Shown here: positions 19,626 to 28,680 of the stretch, in pieces
Layout of the letters: every line of letters starts with the position of its first letter
Position numbering within the stretch: the stretch's first letter is position 1
DNA from: Streptomyces malaysiensis subsp. samsunensis
Lineage (GTDB): Bacteria > Actinomycetota > Actinomycetes > Streptomycetales > Streptomycetaceae
DNA: 64,000 nucleotides
Assembly (NCBI RefSeq): GCF_024519315.1
Contig: NZ_JANIIC010000020.1
Location: forward strand, 1-64,000
Direction: 5' to 3'
The notes under the pieces: model-generated
Database searches by the model: none
What the model was told of the DNA's origin: nothing
The model's input: only the letters and a program-made list of their open reading frames with translations
Position numbers and translations under genes: made by a program

Positions 19626-20090
19626 TCAGATGACCACTTCGACGGCTTCTCCCGGGGCCCGGCCCGAGACCCGCTCGGTCTCCAGCGCGCTCTGGAGGAT
19701 CACCACGGCCGCCGCCTGGTCAACGACCGAGCGGCCCTTCTTCGATGTCACCCCGGAGGCGCGCAGCCCCTGGGACGCTGTGACAGTGGTCATACGCTCG
19801 TCGACGAGCCGGACCGGCACGGGCGCGACGCGGCGCGCCAACTCGCGCGCGAAGGTGCGCACCTTGGTCGCGGCCGGCCCCTCGCGCCCGCTGAGCGAGC
19901 GCGGCAGGCCGACTACGACCTCGATCGGTTCGTACTCCTCGACGAGGGCCACGAGCCGCTTGTGGGCGGCCGGGATATCGCGTCCCGGCACGGTCTCCAC
20001 GGGTGTGGCGAGGATCCCGTCGGGGTCGCACGAGGCGACCCCGATCCGGGCGTCCCCGACGTCGACGGCGATCCGCCTGCCGCGTCGCAC
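19626..20090 (-). CDS. ruvX: RuvX/YqgF family Holliday-junction resolvase-like nuclease
   Basis: 154 aa RNase H-fold protein. Motifs: AVDVGDARIGVA near the N-terminus, VVGLPRSLSGREG, VDERMTTVTA and DQAAAVVILQ, which together hold the acidic active site. In E. coli the family is needed for 16S rRNA 5' maturation, and in M. tuberculosis for junction resolution, so either role is possible. It sits between alaS (5 nt upstream) and mltG, the usual actinobacterial order. Confidence 0.94.
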   Translation of the reverse strand: MRRGRRIAVDVGDARIGVASCDPDGILATPVETVPGRDIPAAHKRLVALVEEYEPIEVVVGLPRSLSGREGPAATKVRTFARELARRVAPVPVRLVDERMTTVTASQGLRASGVTSKKGRSVVDQAAAVVILQSALETERVSGRAPGEAVEVVI

Positions 20091-20095
20091 GGCGA

Positions 20096-22765
20096 TCAGG
20101 CCGATTCCGCGACAAGCCGCTCGACGGCCTCGATGGCCTCGCCGACGGCGCCCGCGTTCTGACCGCCGCCCTGGGCCACGTCCGGCTTGCCGCCGCCTCC
20201 GCCGCCGAGCGTCTTGGCGGCGGTGCGGACCAGGTCACCGGCCTTGAGACCGCGCTCACGCGCGGCCTCGTTGGTGGCGATGACGGTCAGCGGACGGCCG
20301 CCCGCCACGGTGAAGAGGGCGACGACGGCCGGGCGGTCGCCCTGGATGCGCCCGCGCACGTCCAGGACCAGCTTGCGCAGATCGTCGGCGGAGGTGCCGT
20401 CCGGCACCTTGGCGGCGATCAGGGCCACGCCCCGGACGTCCTTGGCGCCCTGGGCGAGACCGGCAGCGGCCTGGAGCACCTTCTCGGCGCGGAACCGCTC
20501 GATCTCCTTCTCGGCCTCCTTGAGCTTGCCCAGCATCCCGGAGATCTTCTCCGGGAGCTCCTCCGGGCGGCCCTTGACCAGGTCGGTGAGCTGGGAGACG
20601 ACCGTGTGCTCACGGGCGAGGAAGTTGTAGGCGTCCACGCCCACCAGGGCCTCGACCCGGCGCACACCGGAGCCGATGGAGGATTCGCCGAGCAGCTTCA
20701 CCAGACCCAGCTGGGCGGTGTTGTGCACATGCGTACCACCGCACAGCTCCTTGGAGAAGTCGCCGATGGTCACCACGCGCACCCGGTCGCCGTACTTCTC
20801 GCCGAACTCGGCGATGGCGCCCTGCTTCTTGGCCTCGTCCATGCTCATCACCTCGGCGGTGACGTCGAGTTCACGCGAGAGCACCTCGTTGATCTTCTGC
20901 TCGACGTCCATGAGCACCGTGCCGGGCACGGCGGCCGGTGAGCCGAAGTCGAAGCGGAAGCGGCCGGGCGAGTTCTCCGAACCGGCCTGGGCGGCGGTCG
21001 GGCCCAGGGCGTCACGCAGCGCCTGGTGGGTGAGGTGGGTGGCGCTGTGGGCGCGGGCGATGGCACGGCGGCGGGTGATGTCGATCCGGGCGTGGGCACC
21101 CGCGCCGACCGTCACCTCGCCGACCTGGACGACGCCCTTGTGCACGCTGACACCGGGCACCGGCTGCTGGACGTCCCGGACCTCGACGACGGCGCCGGTG
21201 TCCAGCTTGATCCGGCCGGTGTCGGCGAGCTGGCCGCCGCCCTCGGCGTAGAACGGGGTGCGGTCCAGGACGACCTCGACCTCGTCGCCCTCGGTGGCGG
21301 CGGGCGAGGAGACCCCGTCGACCAGCAGGCCGACGACGGTGGACTCGCCCTCGGTGTAGGTGTAGCCGGTGAATTCGGTCAGGCCGGAGGTGTCGGCCAC
21401 CTCGCGGTAGGCGGACAGGTCGGCATGGCCGGTCTTCTTGGCCTTGGCGTCGGCCTTGGCGCGCTCCCGCTGCTCCTTCATCAGCCGGCGGAAGCCGTCC
21501 TCGTCCACCGAGAGGCCCTGTTCGGCGGCCATCTCGAGGGTGAGGTCGATCGGGAAGCCCCAGGTGTCGTGGAGCAGGAACGCCTTGTCGCCGGCGAGCA
21601 CGCTGCCGCCGGCGGCCTTGGTGTCGCTGACGGCGGTGTCGAGGATGTTGGTGCCGGCCTTGAGCGTCTTGAGGAAGGCCGACTCCTCGGCGAGGGCGAC
21701 CGTCTCGATGCGCTTGCGGTCGGTCAGCAGCTCCGGGTACTGCTGGCCCATCGTCTTGAGGACGACATCGACCAGCTCGCCGACGACCGGCTCGGTGGCG
21801 CCGAGAATGCGCATGTTGCGGATGGCCCGGCGCATGATGCGGCGCAGCACATAGCCGCGGCCCTCGTTGCCGGGGGTGACGCCGTCGCCGATGAGCATGA
21901 CGGAGGTGCGCATATGGTCGGCGACCACGCGCAGCGAGACGTCGGAGTCATGGGTGGCGCCGTAGGCGACGCCGGTCAGCTCGGTGGCCTTGTCCATGAT
22001 GACGCGCAGGGTGTCGGTCTCGTACATGTTCTGTACGCCCTGGAGGATCATCGCGAGGCGCTCGAGGCCGAGTCCGGTGTCGATGTTCTTGCTGGGCAGC
22101 TCGCCGAGGATCGGGAAGTTCTCCTTGCCCTCGCCCGGCCCGCGCTCGTACTGCATGAAGACCAGGTTCCAGATCTCCACATAGCGCTCGTCGTTGACGG
22201 CCGGGCCGCCCTCCTCGCCGAACTCGGGACCGCGGTCGTAGTTGATCTCGGAGCAGGGGCCGCAGGGGCCGGGGACGCCCATGGACCAGTAGTTGGGGCC
22301 CATGCCCAGGCGCTGGATGCGCTCGGCGGGGATGCCGATCACCTCGCGCCAGATCCGCTCGGCCTCGTCGTCCTGCTCGTAGACGGTGATCCACAGCCGC
22401 TCGGGGTCGAGGCCGTAACCGCCCTCTTCCTGGGAGCTGGTGAGCAGCTCCCAGGCGTACCTGATGGCGCCTTCCTTGAAGTAGTCGCCGAACGAGAAGT
22501 TCCCGCACATCTGGAAGAAGGTGCCGTGGCGGGTGGTCTTGCCGACCTCTTCGATGTCCGGGGTGCGGACGCACTTCTGCACGCTGACGGCGCGGTCGAA
22601 GGGCGGCTTGACCTCACCGAGGAAGTACGGCTTGAAGGGCACCATGCCGGCGGGGACCAGCAGCAGCGTCGGGTCGTCCGCGATGAGCGACGCCGAGGGC
22701 ACGACGGTGTGCCCGCGCTCTTCGAAGAAGCGCAGCCAGCGGCGGCGGATTTCAGCCGACTCCAT
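20096..22765 (-). CDS. alaS: alanyl-tRNA synthetase
   Basis: 889 aa class II synthetase. The N-terminus ESAEIRRRWLRFFEERGH is canonical. Motif regions are in TFFQMCGNFSFGDYFKEGAI and near GLGLERLAMI. The editing domain has HSATHLTHQALR (HxxxH) and CGGTHVHNTAQLG, which hold the zinc site, followed by the C-terminal oligomerisation domain with the Gly-rich LGGGGGGKPDVAQGGGQN. The ATG overlaps the upstream DUF6167 gene's stop by one base. Confidence 0.98.
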   Translation of the reverse strand: MESAEIRRRWLRFFEERGHTVVPSASLIADDPTLLLVPAGMVPFKPYFLGEVKPPFDRAVSVQKCVRTPDIEEVGKTTRHGTFFQMCGNFSFGDYFKEGAIRYAWELLTSSQEEGGYGLDPERLWITVYEQDDEAERIWREVIGIPAERIQRLGMGPNYWSMGVPGPCGPCSEINYDRGPEFGEEGGPAVNDERYVEIWNLVFMQYERGPGEGKENFPILGELPSKNIDTGLGLERLAMILQGVQNMYETDTLRVIMDKATELTGVAYGATHDSDVSLRVVADHMRTSVMLIGDGVTPGNEGRGYVLRRIMRRAIRNMRILGATEPVVGELVDVVLKTMGQQYPELLTDRKRIETVALAEESAFLKTLKAGTNILDTAVSDTKAAGGSVLAGDKAFLLHDTWGFPIDLTLEMAAEQGLSVDEDGFRRLMKEQRERAKADAKAKKTGHADLSAYREVADTSGLTEFTGYTYTEGESTVVGLLVDGVSSPAATEGDEVEVVLDRTPFYAEGGGQLADTGRIKLDTGAVVEVRDVQQPVPGVSVHKGVVQVGEVTVGAGAHARIDITRRRAIARAHSATHLTHQALRDALGPTAAQAGSENSPGRFRFDFGSPAAVPGTVLMDVEQKINEVLSRELDVTAEVMSMDEAKKQGAIAEFGEKYGDRVRVVTIGDFSKELCGGTHVHNTAQLGLVKLLGESSIGSGVRRVEALVGVDAYNFLAREHTVVSQLTDLVKGRPEELPEKISGMLGKLKEAEKEIERFRAEKVLQAAAGLAQGAKDVRGVALIAAKVPDGTSADDLRKLVLDVRGRIQGDRPAVVALFTVAGGRPLTVIATNEAARERGLKAGDLVRTAAKTLGGGGGGKPDVAQGGGQNAGAVGEAIEAVERLVAESA

Positions 22766-23094
22766 CAGTGGTCCTCATTTCCGGCTTTGTGGATCTTGTA
22801 GGAAGTGGTCTGGGTGAGCTGGGCCCGGCCCCGCTGGGCGGGCAGCTGCTTACGGTCGTCCGGCGGCGGCGCGGAGAGCCCGAGCGCGTCCTTGAGCGCG
22901 GCCTCGCGGTCGGCCATACCGTCCCGTACGTCGAGGGCGAAGACCTTGATCCGCCGCCCCGCCAGCACCGCTCGGTCGGCGGCCTGCGCCGCCAGGCTCT
23001 CCGGGGTGAGCTGGTTGAGCTTGCGGTTGACCTTGGTGGTGGCCCACACCCCGGCGGCGACGCCGGTGGTGAACCAGAATGCGCGGCGGAACAT
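22765..23094 (-). CDS. DUF6167 family membrane-associated protein
   Basis: 109 aa. One N-terminal hydrophobic segment (RAFWFTTGVAAGVWATTKV), then a basic amphipathic region (KVNRKLNQLTPESLAAQAADR) and a hydrophilic tail. I start at the ATG at 23094 (MFRRAFWF), 8 nt after the DUF948 gene stop. It overlaps the alaS start (TGATG), and the rpsD-DUF948-DUF6167-alaS order is, from memory, conserved in Streptomyces. No catalytic residues are visible; function unknown. Confidence 0.85.
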   Translation of the reverse strand: MFRRAFWFTTGVAAGVWATTKVNRKLNQLTPESLAAQAADRAVLAGRRIKVFALDVRDGMADREAALKDALGLSAPPPDDRKQLPAQRGRAQLTQTTSYKIHKAGNEDH

Positions 23095-23102
23095 CCGGTC
23101 TG

Positions 23103-23549
23103 TCAGCCCTTCGATCCACGGTTGCGGCGCCCGCCCCAGCGGGCGGACGGCAGGGTCTTGCCGATGACGACGGTGCGCGCGGGCGCGGGCTCGTCCTCCG
23201 GCCGCCCCTTGCGGCCGATCGCCCGCCGGACGCCGTAGCCGAACGCGGCCACCTTGACCAGCGGTCCGCCGAAGGCGGTGGAGACGGTCGAGGAGAGCGC
23301 CGAGGCGTTGGAGGTGACCTCCTGGACATCGGCGGCGATCGAGTCCACCCGGGCCAGCTGGGTGTTCGCCTCGCGCACGGTCGCGGACGCCTCGCTCAGC
23401 AGCGGGACCGCCTGGTCGGTGACCTCCGCCACCAGCCGGGTGGCCGCCTTGAGCGTCTGGGCCAGCCTCACCAGCGCCAGGGCGAGGAAGGACACCAGGA
23501 TCGCCCAGAAGACGGCCACGAGGATCCCGGCCACCTCTCCACCGGACAC
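23103..23549 (-). CDS. DUF948 domain-containing membrane protein
   Basis: 148 aa. N-terminal membrane helix (VAGILVAVFWAILVSFLALALVRLAQTL), then a helical region predicted as coiled coil (LKAATRLVAEVTDQAVPLL ... VREANTQLARVDSIAADVQEV), and a basic tail. DUF948 proteins resemble the methyl-accepting-like coiled coils, and some are general-stress proteins in Firmicutes. GTG start at 23549. Function unknown. The 5' flanking gap 23550-23840 contains the rpsD terminator and nothing else seen. Confidence 0.85.
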   Translation of the reverse strand: MSGGEVAGILVAVFWAILVSFLALALVRLAQTLKAATRLVAEVTDQAVPLLSEASATVREANTQLARVDSIAADVQEVTSNASALSSTVSTAFGGPLVKVAAFGYGVRRAIGRKGRPEDEPAPARTVVIGKTLPSARWGGRRNRGSKG

Positions 23550-23764
23550 GTCGCACCGCTCCCTGTCGCCGCTCGTCGTCGTTGACCGTGTTGGTCATGC
23601 TCGTCGTGCTCGTCGTGATGACTCGTCGTTCGGAGTCGTTCGCCGCCCGCCGCTCTCGGGCGGTATCCGGGTGCGGGCGGCAGGTATCGACCTTATCGCG
23701 CCGCGGAGGCGCACCCGAAACGGATAAGGGCCGCCGGCCCGCCCGGCCCGGACCCGCCACCGGA

Positions 23765-23815
23765 CGAGCCCGCGGGTTCCCCGCCGACCGGTGTCGAGGG
23801 GAACCCGCGGGCTCG
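23765..23815 (-). terminator. rpsD terminator
   Basis: A perfect 18-bp stem (CGAGCCCGCGGGTTCCCC and complement) with a 15-nt loop begins 25 nt after the rpsD stop. It separates the ribosomal gene from the DUF948-alaS operon. Confidence 0.85.
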
Positions 23816-23840
23816 GGTGCGTACCGTCCGCTCCGCCGGA

Positions 23841-24452
23841 TCAGCGGGCGTAGTACTCGACGACGAGCTGCTCGTCGCAGATCACCGGGATCTCCTTGCG
23901 GTTGGGGTCCCGGTCGAGGCGGAAGGCGAGCGCCTTCAGGTTGACCTGGAGGTAGCGCGGGGTCTCGCCGTCGGGGGCGTAGCCACCCTCGCGCGCCACC
24001 TGGAAGGGGTGCTTCTCGCGGCTGCGCTCGCGGACCATCACCACATCGTCCGGGCGGACCCGGAAGGACGGCTTGTCGACCTTGCGGCCGTTGACCTCGA
24101 TGTGGCCGTGGGTGACCATCTGGCGGGACTGGTAGATGGTGCGGGCGATGCCCGAGCGCAGAACGAGCGCGTCCAGACGGCGCTCGAGCTCCACGACAAG
24201 AGCCTCGCCCGTCTTGCCCTCGGCCTTGCGAGCGCGGTCGTAGGCGCGGGCCATCTGGCGCTCGCTGATGTCGTACTGGGCGCGCAGCCGCTGCTTCTCC
24301 AGCAGCCGGACCTTGTAGTCACTGGTCTGCTTGCGGCCACGGCCGTGCTCGCCCGGCGGGTACGGGCGGGCCTCGAAGTACTTGACGGCCTTCGGGGTCA
24401 GAGCGATGCCCAGCGCCCGCGACTTCTTGACCTTGGGACGCGACTGGTTCAC
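23841..24452 (-). CDS. rpsD: 30S ribosomal protein S4
   Basis: Primary 16S rRNA-binding protein that nucleates 30S assembly. 203 aa. The S4 RNA-binding domain runs from RRLDALVLRSGIARTIYQ to VRPDDVVMVRE (about 94-160). It lacks the zinc-binding CxxC set (MNQSRPKVKKSRALGIALTP), so it is the C-minus paralogue type found in many actinobacteria. GTG start at 24452 with GGAGG 12 nt upstream. It stands alone, with a terminator behind and a divergent gene in front, not in the rpsM-rpoA operon. Only 55 bp separate its start from the divergent DUF2470 gene, and that gap holds an iron box. Confidence 0.97.
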   Translation of the reverse strand: MNQSRPKVKKSRALGIALTPKAVKYFEARPYPPGEHGRGRKQTSDYKVRLLEKQRLRAQYDISERQMARAYDRARKAEGKTGEALVVELERRLDALVLRSGIARTIYQSRQMVTHGHIEVNGRKVDKPSFRVRPDDVVMVRERSREKHPFQVAREGGYAPDGETPRYLQVNLKALAFRLDRDPNRKEIPVICDEQLVVEYYAR

Positions 24453-24474
24453 GGGGAACGAACCTCCATGTAAG

Positions 24475-24493
24475 TTAGGTGAGCCTTACCTTA
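24475..24493. promoter_or_regulatory. iron box (DmdR/IdeR-type operator)
   Basis: The minus-strand 19-mer reads TAAGGTAAGGCTCACCTAA; it matches the IdeR/DmdR consensus TTAGGTTAGGCTAACCTAA at 16 of 19 positions and keeps the dyad. It is 15 bp upstream of the DUF2470 gene start and 22 bp upstream of the rpsD start, so iron-loaded DmdR would sit over the DUF2470 promoter region. Whether it also affects rpsD is unknown. Confidence 0.7.
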
Positions 24494-24507
24494 GCCGAGG
24501 AGAGCGC

Positions 24508-25410
24508 ATGTTTCGACCTGGGATCCCCCTGCCCAGCACTGGAAAGAGCCCCGAGGAGGGTCAGCCGCGTCCCAAGGAAGACGCCCTGCGGCCAACGGCG
24601 GCAGAGCGTGTACGTACTCTCGTTGAATCCAAGGCTACGGCTTCGTTGACGATTCCCGGAATCGAGGCCCTGGACGAACTGAGGGCGGACGGCCCGGCCG
24701 CCCGTACGGTCGCTCCGGACGGGGATGTGGTGCTGCTGGTCCCCAGCGGCTCCCCCGCCGCACGCGCCGCCGCGCATGCCCAGGACGACGAGCTGACCTG
24801 CGTGATGGAGATCACCGACGTCGCTCCCGTCGCGATGCCGCACCGGATCCGCGGCCGCGCCGGGGTGGCCGGCTGGCTCACCCCCGTGCCCTGCGGTGAG
24901 CGCACGCGCGCCGCGGCGGCGCTGCTGGCCGAGCGGCATCCGGTGGGCGAGCTGCTCGGCATCGACCAGGCGCCGCGGCCCCGGCGGTCCGGTAGGCCGG
25001 CCGCCGGGGTGGGGCCCGCCGGGCGAGCCGCCTGGGCACTGCTGCGGCTGGAGGTCGGCGAGGCGTGTGTGGACGACCTGTGGGGCGCGGACGGCGTGGA
25101 GCCGGACGACTTCACGACCGCCGAACCCGATCCGCTGATCCGGCACGAGGCCGATCTGCTCCAGCATCTGCACGCCGCCCACGGCGACCAGGTGCGCGGG
25201 CTGTGCGCGCTGCTCGGCGACCGCTCCGACATCGTCTGCACCCGGGGCCCGGCCACCCCGGTGGCCCTGGACCGCTTCGGACTGCGGGTGCGCTTCACGG
25301 ACGAGGCGGACCGGCCGTTCGATGCGCGCTTCGACTTCCCCGAGCCGGTGCGGAACGTGACCGAGCTGCGGTACGCGATGCACGCCCTGTTCGACGCGGC
25401 GGCGGGCTGA
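24508..25410 (+). CDS. DUF2470 domain-containing protein, probably iron-regulated
   Basis: 300 aa. The N-terminal two-thirds resemble the split-barrel/pyridoxamine-oxidase-like part of HugZ-family proteins (SLTIPGIEALDELRADGPAA, DGDVVLLVPSGSP), and the C-terminal about 85 residues form the DUF2470 domain (DPLIRHEADLLQHLHAAHGDQ). HugZ relatives bind or degrade heme, so a heme-iron role fits the upstream iron box. I start at the ATG at 24508 (MFRPGIPLP), just after the operator and an AGGAGAG. It is the only plus-strand gene between bldD and the ABC exporter; whether it has heme-oxygenase activity is unknown. Confidence 0.88.
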   Translation: MFRPGIPLPSTGKSPEEGQPRPKEDALRPTAAERVRTLVESKATASLTIPGIEALDELRADGPAARTVAPDGDVVLLVPSGSPAARAAAHAQDDELTCVMEITDVAPVAMPHRIRGRAGVAGWLTPVPCGERTRAAAALLAERHPVGELLGIDQAPRPRRSGRPAAGVGPAGRAAWALLRLEVGEACVDDLWGADGVEPDDFTTAEPDPLIRHEADLLQHLHAAHGDQVRGLCALLGDRSDIVCTRGPATPVALDRFGLRVRFTDEADRPFDARFDFPEPVRNVTELRYAMHALFDAAAG

Positions 25411-25485
25411 GGCCGTCCGCCGCGACGAGGCCGGGGCCGGTACGACGAGAGCCGGGGCCCGTACGGCGGGGCCGGGGCCCGGCCG

Positions 25486-26874
25486 CTACGACGAGGCCGG
25501 GGCCTGGCCGTCGGCGGACGGCGGCGGGTCGCCCCGCAGCCGCGCCCGGACCCGCTCCACCACATCCGCGTACCGCGCCTCGGCCCCGTACCGCGTGGGC
25601 TCGTAGTACCGCTTGCCGTGGATCTTGTCCGGTGCGTACTGCTGCGCCGCGATACCGCCCGGCAGATCGTGCGGATAGAGATAGCCCTGTGCGTGGCCGA
25701 GCTTCTTGGCGCCCTGGTAGTGGCCGTCGCGCAGATGCGGCGGCACCGGCCCGGCGAGACCCGCCCGCACATCCGCGAGCGCCGCGCCGATCGCCGTGGT
25801 CGCGGCGTTGGACTTGGGCGCGAGCGCCAGGGCGATCGTGGCGTGGCTCAGGGTGAGCGCGGCCTCCGGGAAGCCGATCAGGGCGACCGCCTGCGCCGCC
25901 GCCACCGCGGTGGGCAGGGCGGTCGGGTCGGCCAGGCCGATGTCCTCGCTCGCCGAGATCATCAGCCGGCGGGCGATGAACCGCGGGTCCTCCCCCGCCT
26001 CGATCATCCGGGCCAGATAGTGCAGCGCCGCGTCCACGTCCGAGCCGCGGATGGACTTGATGAGGGCGCTGGCCACGTCGTAGTGCTGGTCGCCGGCCCG
26101 GTCGTACTTCACCGCGGCCCGGTCGACCGCCTCCTCCAGGGAGGTGAGCGTGACCTCGGGCTCGCCCTTGTCCAGGGCCGCCCCGGCGCCCGCCTCCAGC
26201 GCGGTGAGCGCCCGCCGGGCGTCGCCGCCCGCTATGCGCAGCAGATGCGCCTCGGCGTCCTCGGGGAGGGTGACCGCCCCGCCGAGGCCGCGCTCGTCGG
26301 TGAGCGCGCGCCGCAGCAGCCCGCGCAGATCGTCGTCGGTCAGCGGCTCCAGGGTGAGCAGCAGCGAACGGGAGAGCAGCGGGGAGATCACGGAGAAGTA
26401 CGGATTCTCGGTGGTGGCCGCGATCAGCGTGACCCAGCGGTTCTCCACGGCGGGCAGCAGCGAGTCCTGCTGGGCCTTGCTGAAGCGGTGGATCTCGTCC
26501 AGGAAGAGCACGGTGTCCCGCCCGTACGCCCCCGAGGAGCGGCGCGCGCCGTCGATGACGGCCCGGACCTCCTTGACCCCCGCGGTGATGGCCGACAGCT
26601 CGACGAAGCGCTTCTGGGTGGCCTGGCTGACCACGTACGCGAGCGTGGTCTTGCCGATGCCCGGCGGGCCCCAGAGGATCACCGACGACGGCCCGGCAGG
26701 ACCGCCGCCGCCCTCGCCCACGAGCCGCCGGAGCGGGGATCCGGGGCGCAGCAGATGCTGCTGGCCCACGACCTCGTCGAGGGTGCGGGGACGCATCCGC
26801 ACGGCCAGCGGGCTGCTGGCGGGGTCCTTCTCCTGACGGTCCTCTGCGGCGGCGGTGAACAGGTCTGGCTCCAC
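25486..26874 (-). CDS. rarA: replication-associated recombination protein A (AAA ATPase)
   Basis: 462 aa, MgsA/WRNIP1 family, acting at stalled forks with SSB and clamp-loader-like architecture. Walker A GPPGIGKTT is at about 70-78, Walker B LFLDEIHRFSKAQ, sensor AATTENPYFSV and arginine finger region SRSLLLTLEPL; the C-terminal tetramerisation helices include YDVASALIKSIRGSD and LPTAVAAAQAV. GTG start at 26874. About 90 nt separate it from the VKOR gene upstream. The GC-rich 75-bp gap to the DUF2470 gene (convergent) holds short repeats of ACGAGGCCGGGGCC but no clear terminator. Confidence 0.95.
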   Translation of the reverse strand: MEPDLFTAAAEDRQEKDPASSPLAVRMRPRTLDEVVGQQHLLRPGSPLRRLVGEGGGGPAGPSSVILWGPPGIGKTTLAYVVSQATQKRFVELSAITAGVKEVRAVIDGARRSSGAYGRDTVLFLDEIHRFSKAQQDSLLPAVENRWVTLIAATTENPYFSVISPLLSRSLLLTLEPLTDDDLRGLLRRALTDERGLGGAVTLPEDAEAHLLRIAGGDARRALTALEAGAGAALDKGEPEVTLTSLEEAVDRAAVKYDRAGDQHYDVASALIKSIRGSDVDAALHYLARMIEAGEDPRFIARRLMISASEDIGLADPTALPTAVAAAQAVALIGFPEAALTLSHATIALALAPKSNAATTAIGAALADVRAGLAGPVPPHLRDGHYQGAKKLGHAQGYLYPHDLPGGIAAQQYAPDKIHGKRYYEPTRYGAEARYADVVERVRARLRGDPPPSADGQAPASS

Positions 26875-26965
26875 GTGGGAAGCCTATGCCAACCCTCCGA
26901 CAACGCCGCCGGACCCAGGGTCCGGAAGGCAATGCCGCCGGACCCAGAGTCCGGAAGGTGCGGGC

Positions 26966-27622
26966 TCAGCCCTGCGCGCCCGTCCAGAAGTCCCACCAGC
27001 GGGTCAGGATGAGCATGCCGATCACGCCGATCCACAGCACCGGGATCACCCAGTGGAACTCCATGAGCCCGCGCCGCAGCCCGTCCGGTGCCGGGAGGTA
27101 GCCGTGCTTGAGGTTGTGGCCGGTGACGTAGCAGAACATCACGATGGTGGCGACCCAGGCGAGGCAGCACCACAGGCACAGCGAGCCGATGACGTAGAGC
27201 GACTCGTACTGGAGCCAGGTCACGAAGCCGACGCCGAAGAGCGTGCCCGCGTTGAAGGTCAGCCAGTACCAGCGCGGGAAGCGCGCCCCGGTCAGCAGGG
27301 ACACGCCCACGCAGATCACGATGGCGTAGGCGACGAGGCCGAGCATCGGGTTCGGGAAGCCGAACGCCTGCGCCTGGTCGCTCTCCATGATGTTGCCGCA
27401 GGAGACGACGGGGTTGAGGCTGCACCCGGGCGTGAAGACCTTACCGTCGGCCTTGTACTCGAGGATCTTGTTCTTGTCGATCGTGATGACCCAGGCGGCG
27501 AGGAGGCCCAGCGCACCGGTGATCACGAGCAGGAGGGCGAAGGCGCGACTGCCTCCCGTCCCGACCCGCGCGCCCTCCCGCGCCTCGCCGGACTCCACAT
27601 CGTCCATCACTGTCGTCGCCAT
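26966..27622 (-). CDS. vitamin K epoxide reductase (VKOR) family membrane protein
   Basis: 218 aa. Four or five membrane helices: ALLLVITGALGLLAAWVITI, MLGLVAYAIVICVGVSLL, WYWLTFNAGTLFGVGFVTW, LYVIGSLCLWCCLAWVATIV and FHWVIPVLWIGVIGMLIL. The catalytic CxxC is in SLCLWC and two periplasmic-loop Cys are in TPGCSLNPVVSCGN. In actinobacteria VKOR oxidises DsbA-like proteins to form disulfides outside the membrane, using menaquinone. No DsbA partner is in the window. I start at the ATG at 27622 (MATTVMDDVESG); the frame is open further upstream. Divergent from the ABC exporter. Confidence 0.9.
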   Translation of the reverse strand: MATTVMDDVESGEAREGARVGTGGSRAFALLLVITGALGLLAAWVITIDKNKILEYKADGKVFTPGCSLNPVVSCGNIMESDQAQAFGFPNPMLGLVAYAIVICVGVSLLTGARFPRWYWLTFNAGTLFGVGFVTWLQYESLYVIGSLCLWCCLAWVATIVMFCYVTGHNLKHGYLPAPDGLRRGLMEFHWVIPVLWIGVIGMLILTRWWDFWTGAQG

Positions 27623-27801
27623 ACTCGCCGTCCGTCGCTCTCCACCGTGTCCAGCCCCGTCGGGCACGGCCATTGTGCCGCACCCCCTGCCGCCGTATGT
27701 CGCGTTCAGCCCGGACATGCCATGGTGCCCTGTCCCCCGTTCGGAGGACATAAGACGGGCTTTCCGGTCGTGCCCGGGACCGGCGCGGCACCGTCAGCCT
27801 C

Positions 27802-28680
27802 ATGGGTATGGCAGATGAAGCGGTACGGGTGCGCGGGCTGTGCAAGCGCTATGGCGCGGTGACCGCGCTGGACGGCGTTGACCTGGGCATCCGGCGGGGT
27901 GAGGTGTTCGGCATCCTGGGGCCCAACGGGGCGGGCAAGAGCACGACGGTGGAGATCCTCCAGGGCCATCGGAGCCGGGACGCGGGCGAGGTCACGGTGC
28001 TGGGCCGGGATCCCGCCTCCGGGGGACGGCGGTGGCGTTCCCGGATCGGCATCGTTTGGCAGGATGAATCCGCCCCGGCCGAGTTGACGGTGCGGGAGAC
28101 CGTGCGGCATTTCGCCCGCTACTACCCGCGGTCGCGCGACCCGGAGGAGGTCGTCGGGCTGGTCGGGCTCGAGGACAAGGCGGGCAGCCGGATCAAGGCG
28201 CTGTCGGGCGGGCAGCGGCGCCGGCTGGATGTGGCCCTCGGGGTGATCGGCGATCCGGAGCTGCTGCTGCTGGACGAGCCGACGACGGGCTTCGACCCGG
28301 CGGCGCGGCGGCAGTTCTGGGAGCTGATCCGGCGGCTGGCCGACGAGGGCACCACGATCGTGCTCACCACCCACTACCTGGACGAGGCCGAGGCGCTGTC
28401 CGACCGGCTCGCGGTCATCGCCACGGGCAAGGTCGTGGCCGAGGGCGCGCCCGCCGAGCTGCGCGAGCGGCACGGCGGCCGGGCGACGGTCCACTGGCGC
28501 GAGACGGGCGGCGGGGCGCGCCACCAGGAGACGGAGACCCCGACCCGTACCGTCGCGGAGCTGATGCGCCGCTTCGACGGGGAGATCCCGGGGCTGCGGA
28601 TCTCCCGGCCGACCCTGGAGGACGTCTATCTGCGGCTCACCGGACAACTCGACGAGCAGCCCGGGGAGGCCGCGCGATGA
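27802..28680 (+). CDS. ABC transporter ATP-binding protein (drug/antibiotic exporter type)
   Basis: 292 aa. Walker A GPNGAGKSTT (40-49), Q-loop WQDESAPAELT, signature LSGGQRRRLDVAL, Walker B LLLLDEPTTGFDP, and H-loop TTHYLDEAEALSD, in the DrrA/CcmA class that pairs with an ABC-2 permease. The C-terminal about 60 residues are a substrate-independent tail. The stop overlaps the permease start as ATGA. Start uncertain: ATGs at 27802 and 27808 are both possible and neither has a good ribosome binding site. No substrate is indicated. Confidence 0.94.
   Translation: MGMADEAVRVRGLCKRYGAVTALDGVDLGIRRGEVFGILGPNGAGKSTTVEILQGHRSRDAGEVTVLGRDPASGGRRWRSRIGIVWQDESAPAELTVRETVRHFARYYPRSRDPEEVVGLVGLEDKAGSRIKALSGGQRRRLDVALGVIGDPELLLLDEPTTGFDPAARRQFWELIRRLADEGTTIVLTTHYLDEAEALSDRLAVIATGKVVAEGAPAELRERHGGRATVHWRETGGGARHQETETPTRTVAELMRRFDGEIPGLRISRPTLEDVYLRLTGQLDEQPGEAAR

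Noticed and set aside
26966..27751. VKOR start at 27751, 43 codons upstream
   Set aside because: Extra N-terminus is Gly/Arg-rich and not helical; ATG 27622 is better placed before the first membrane helix.
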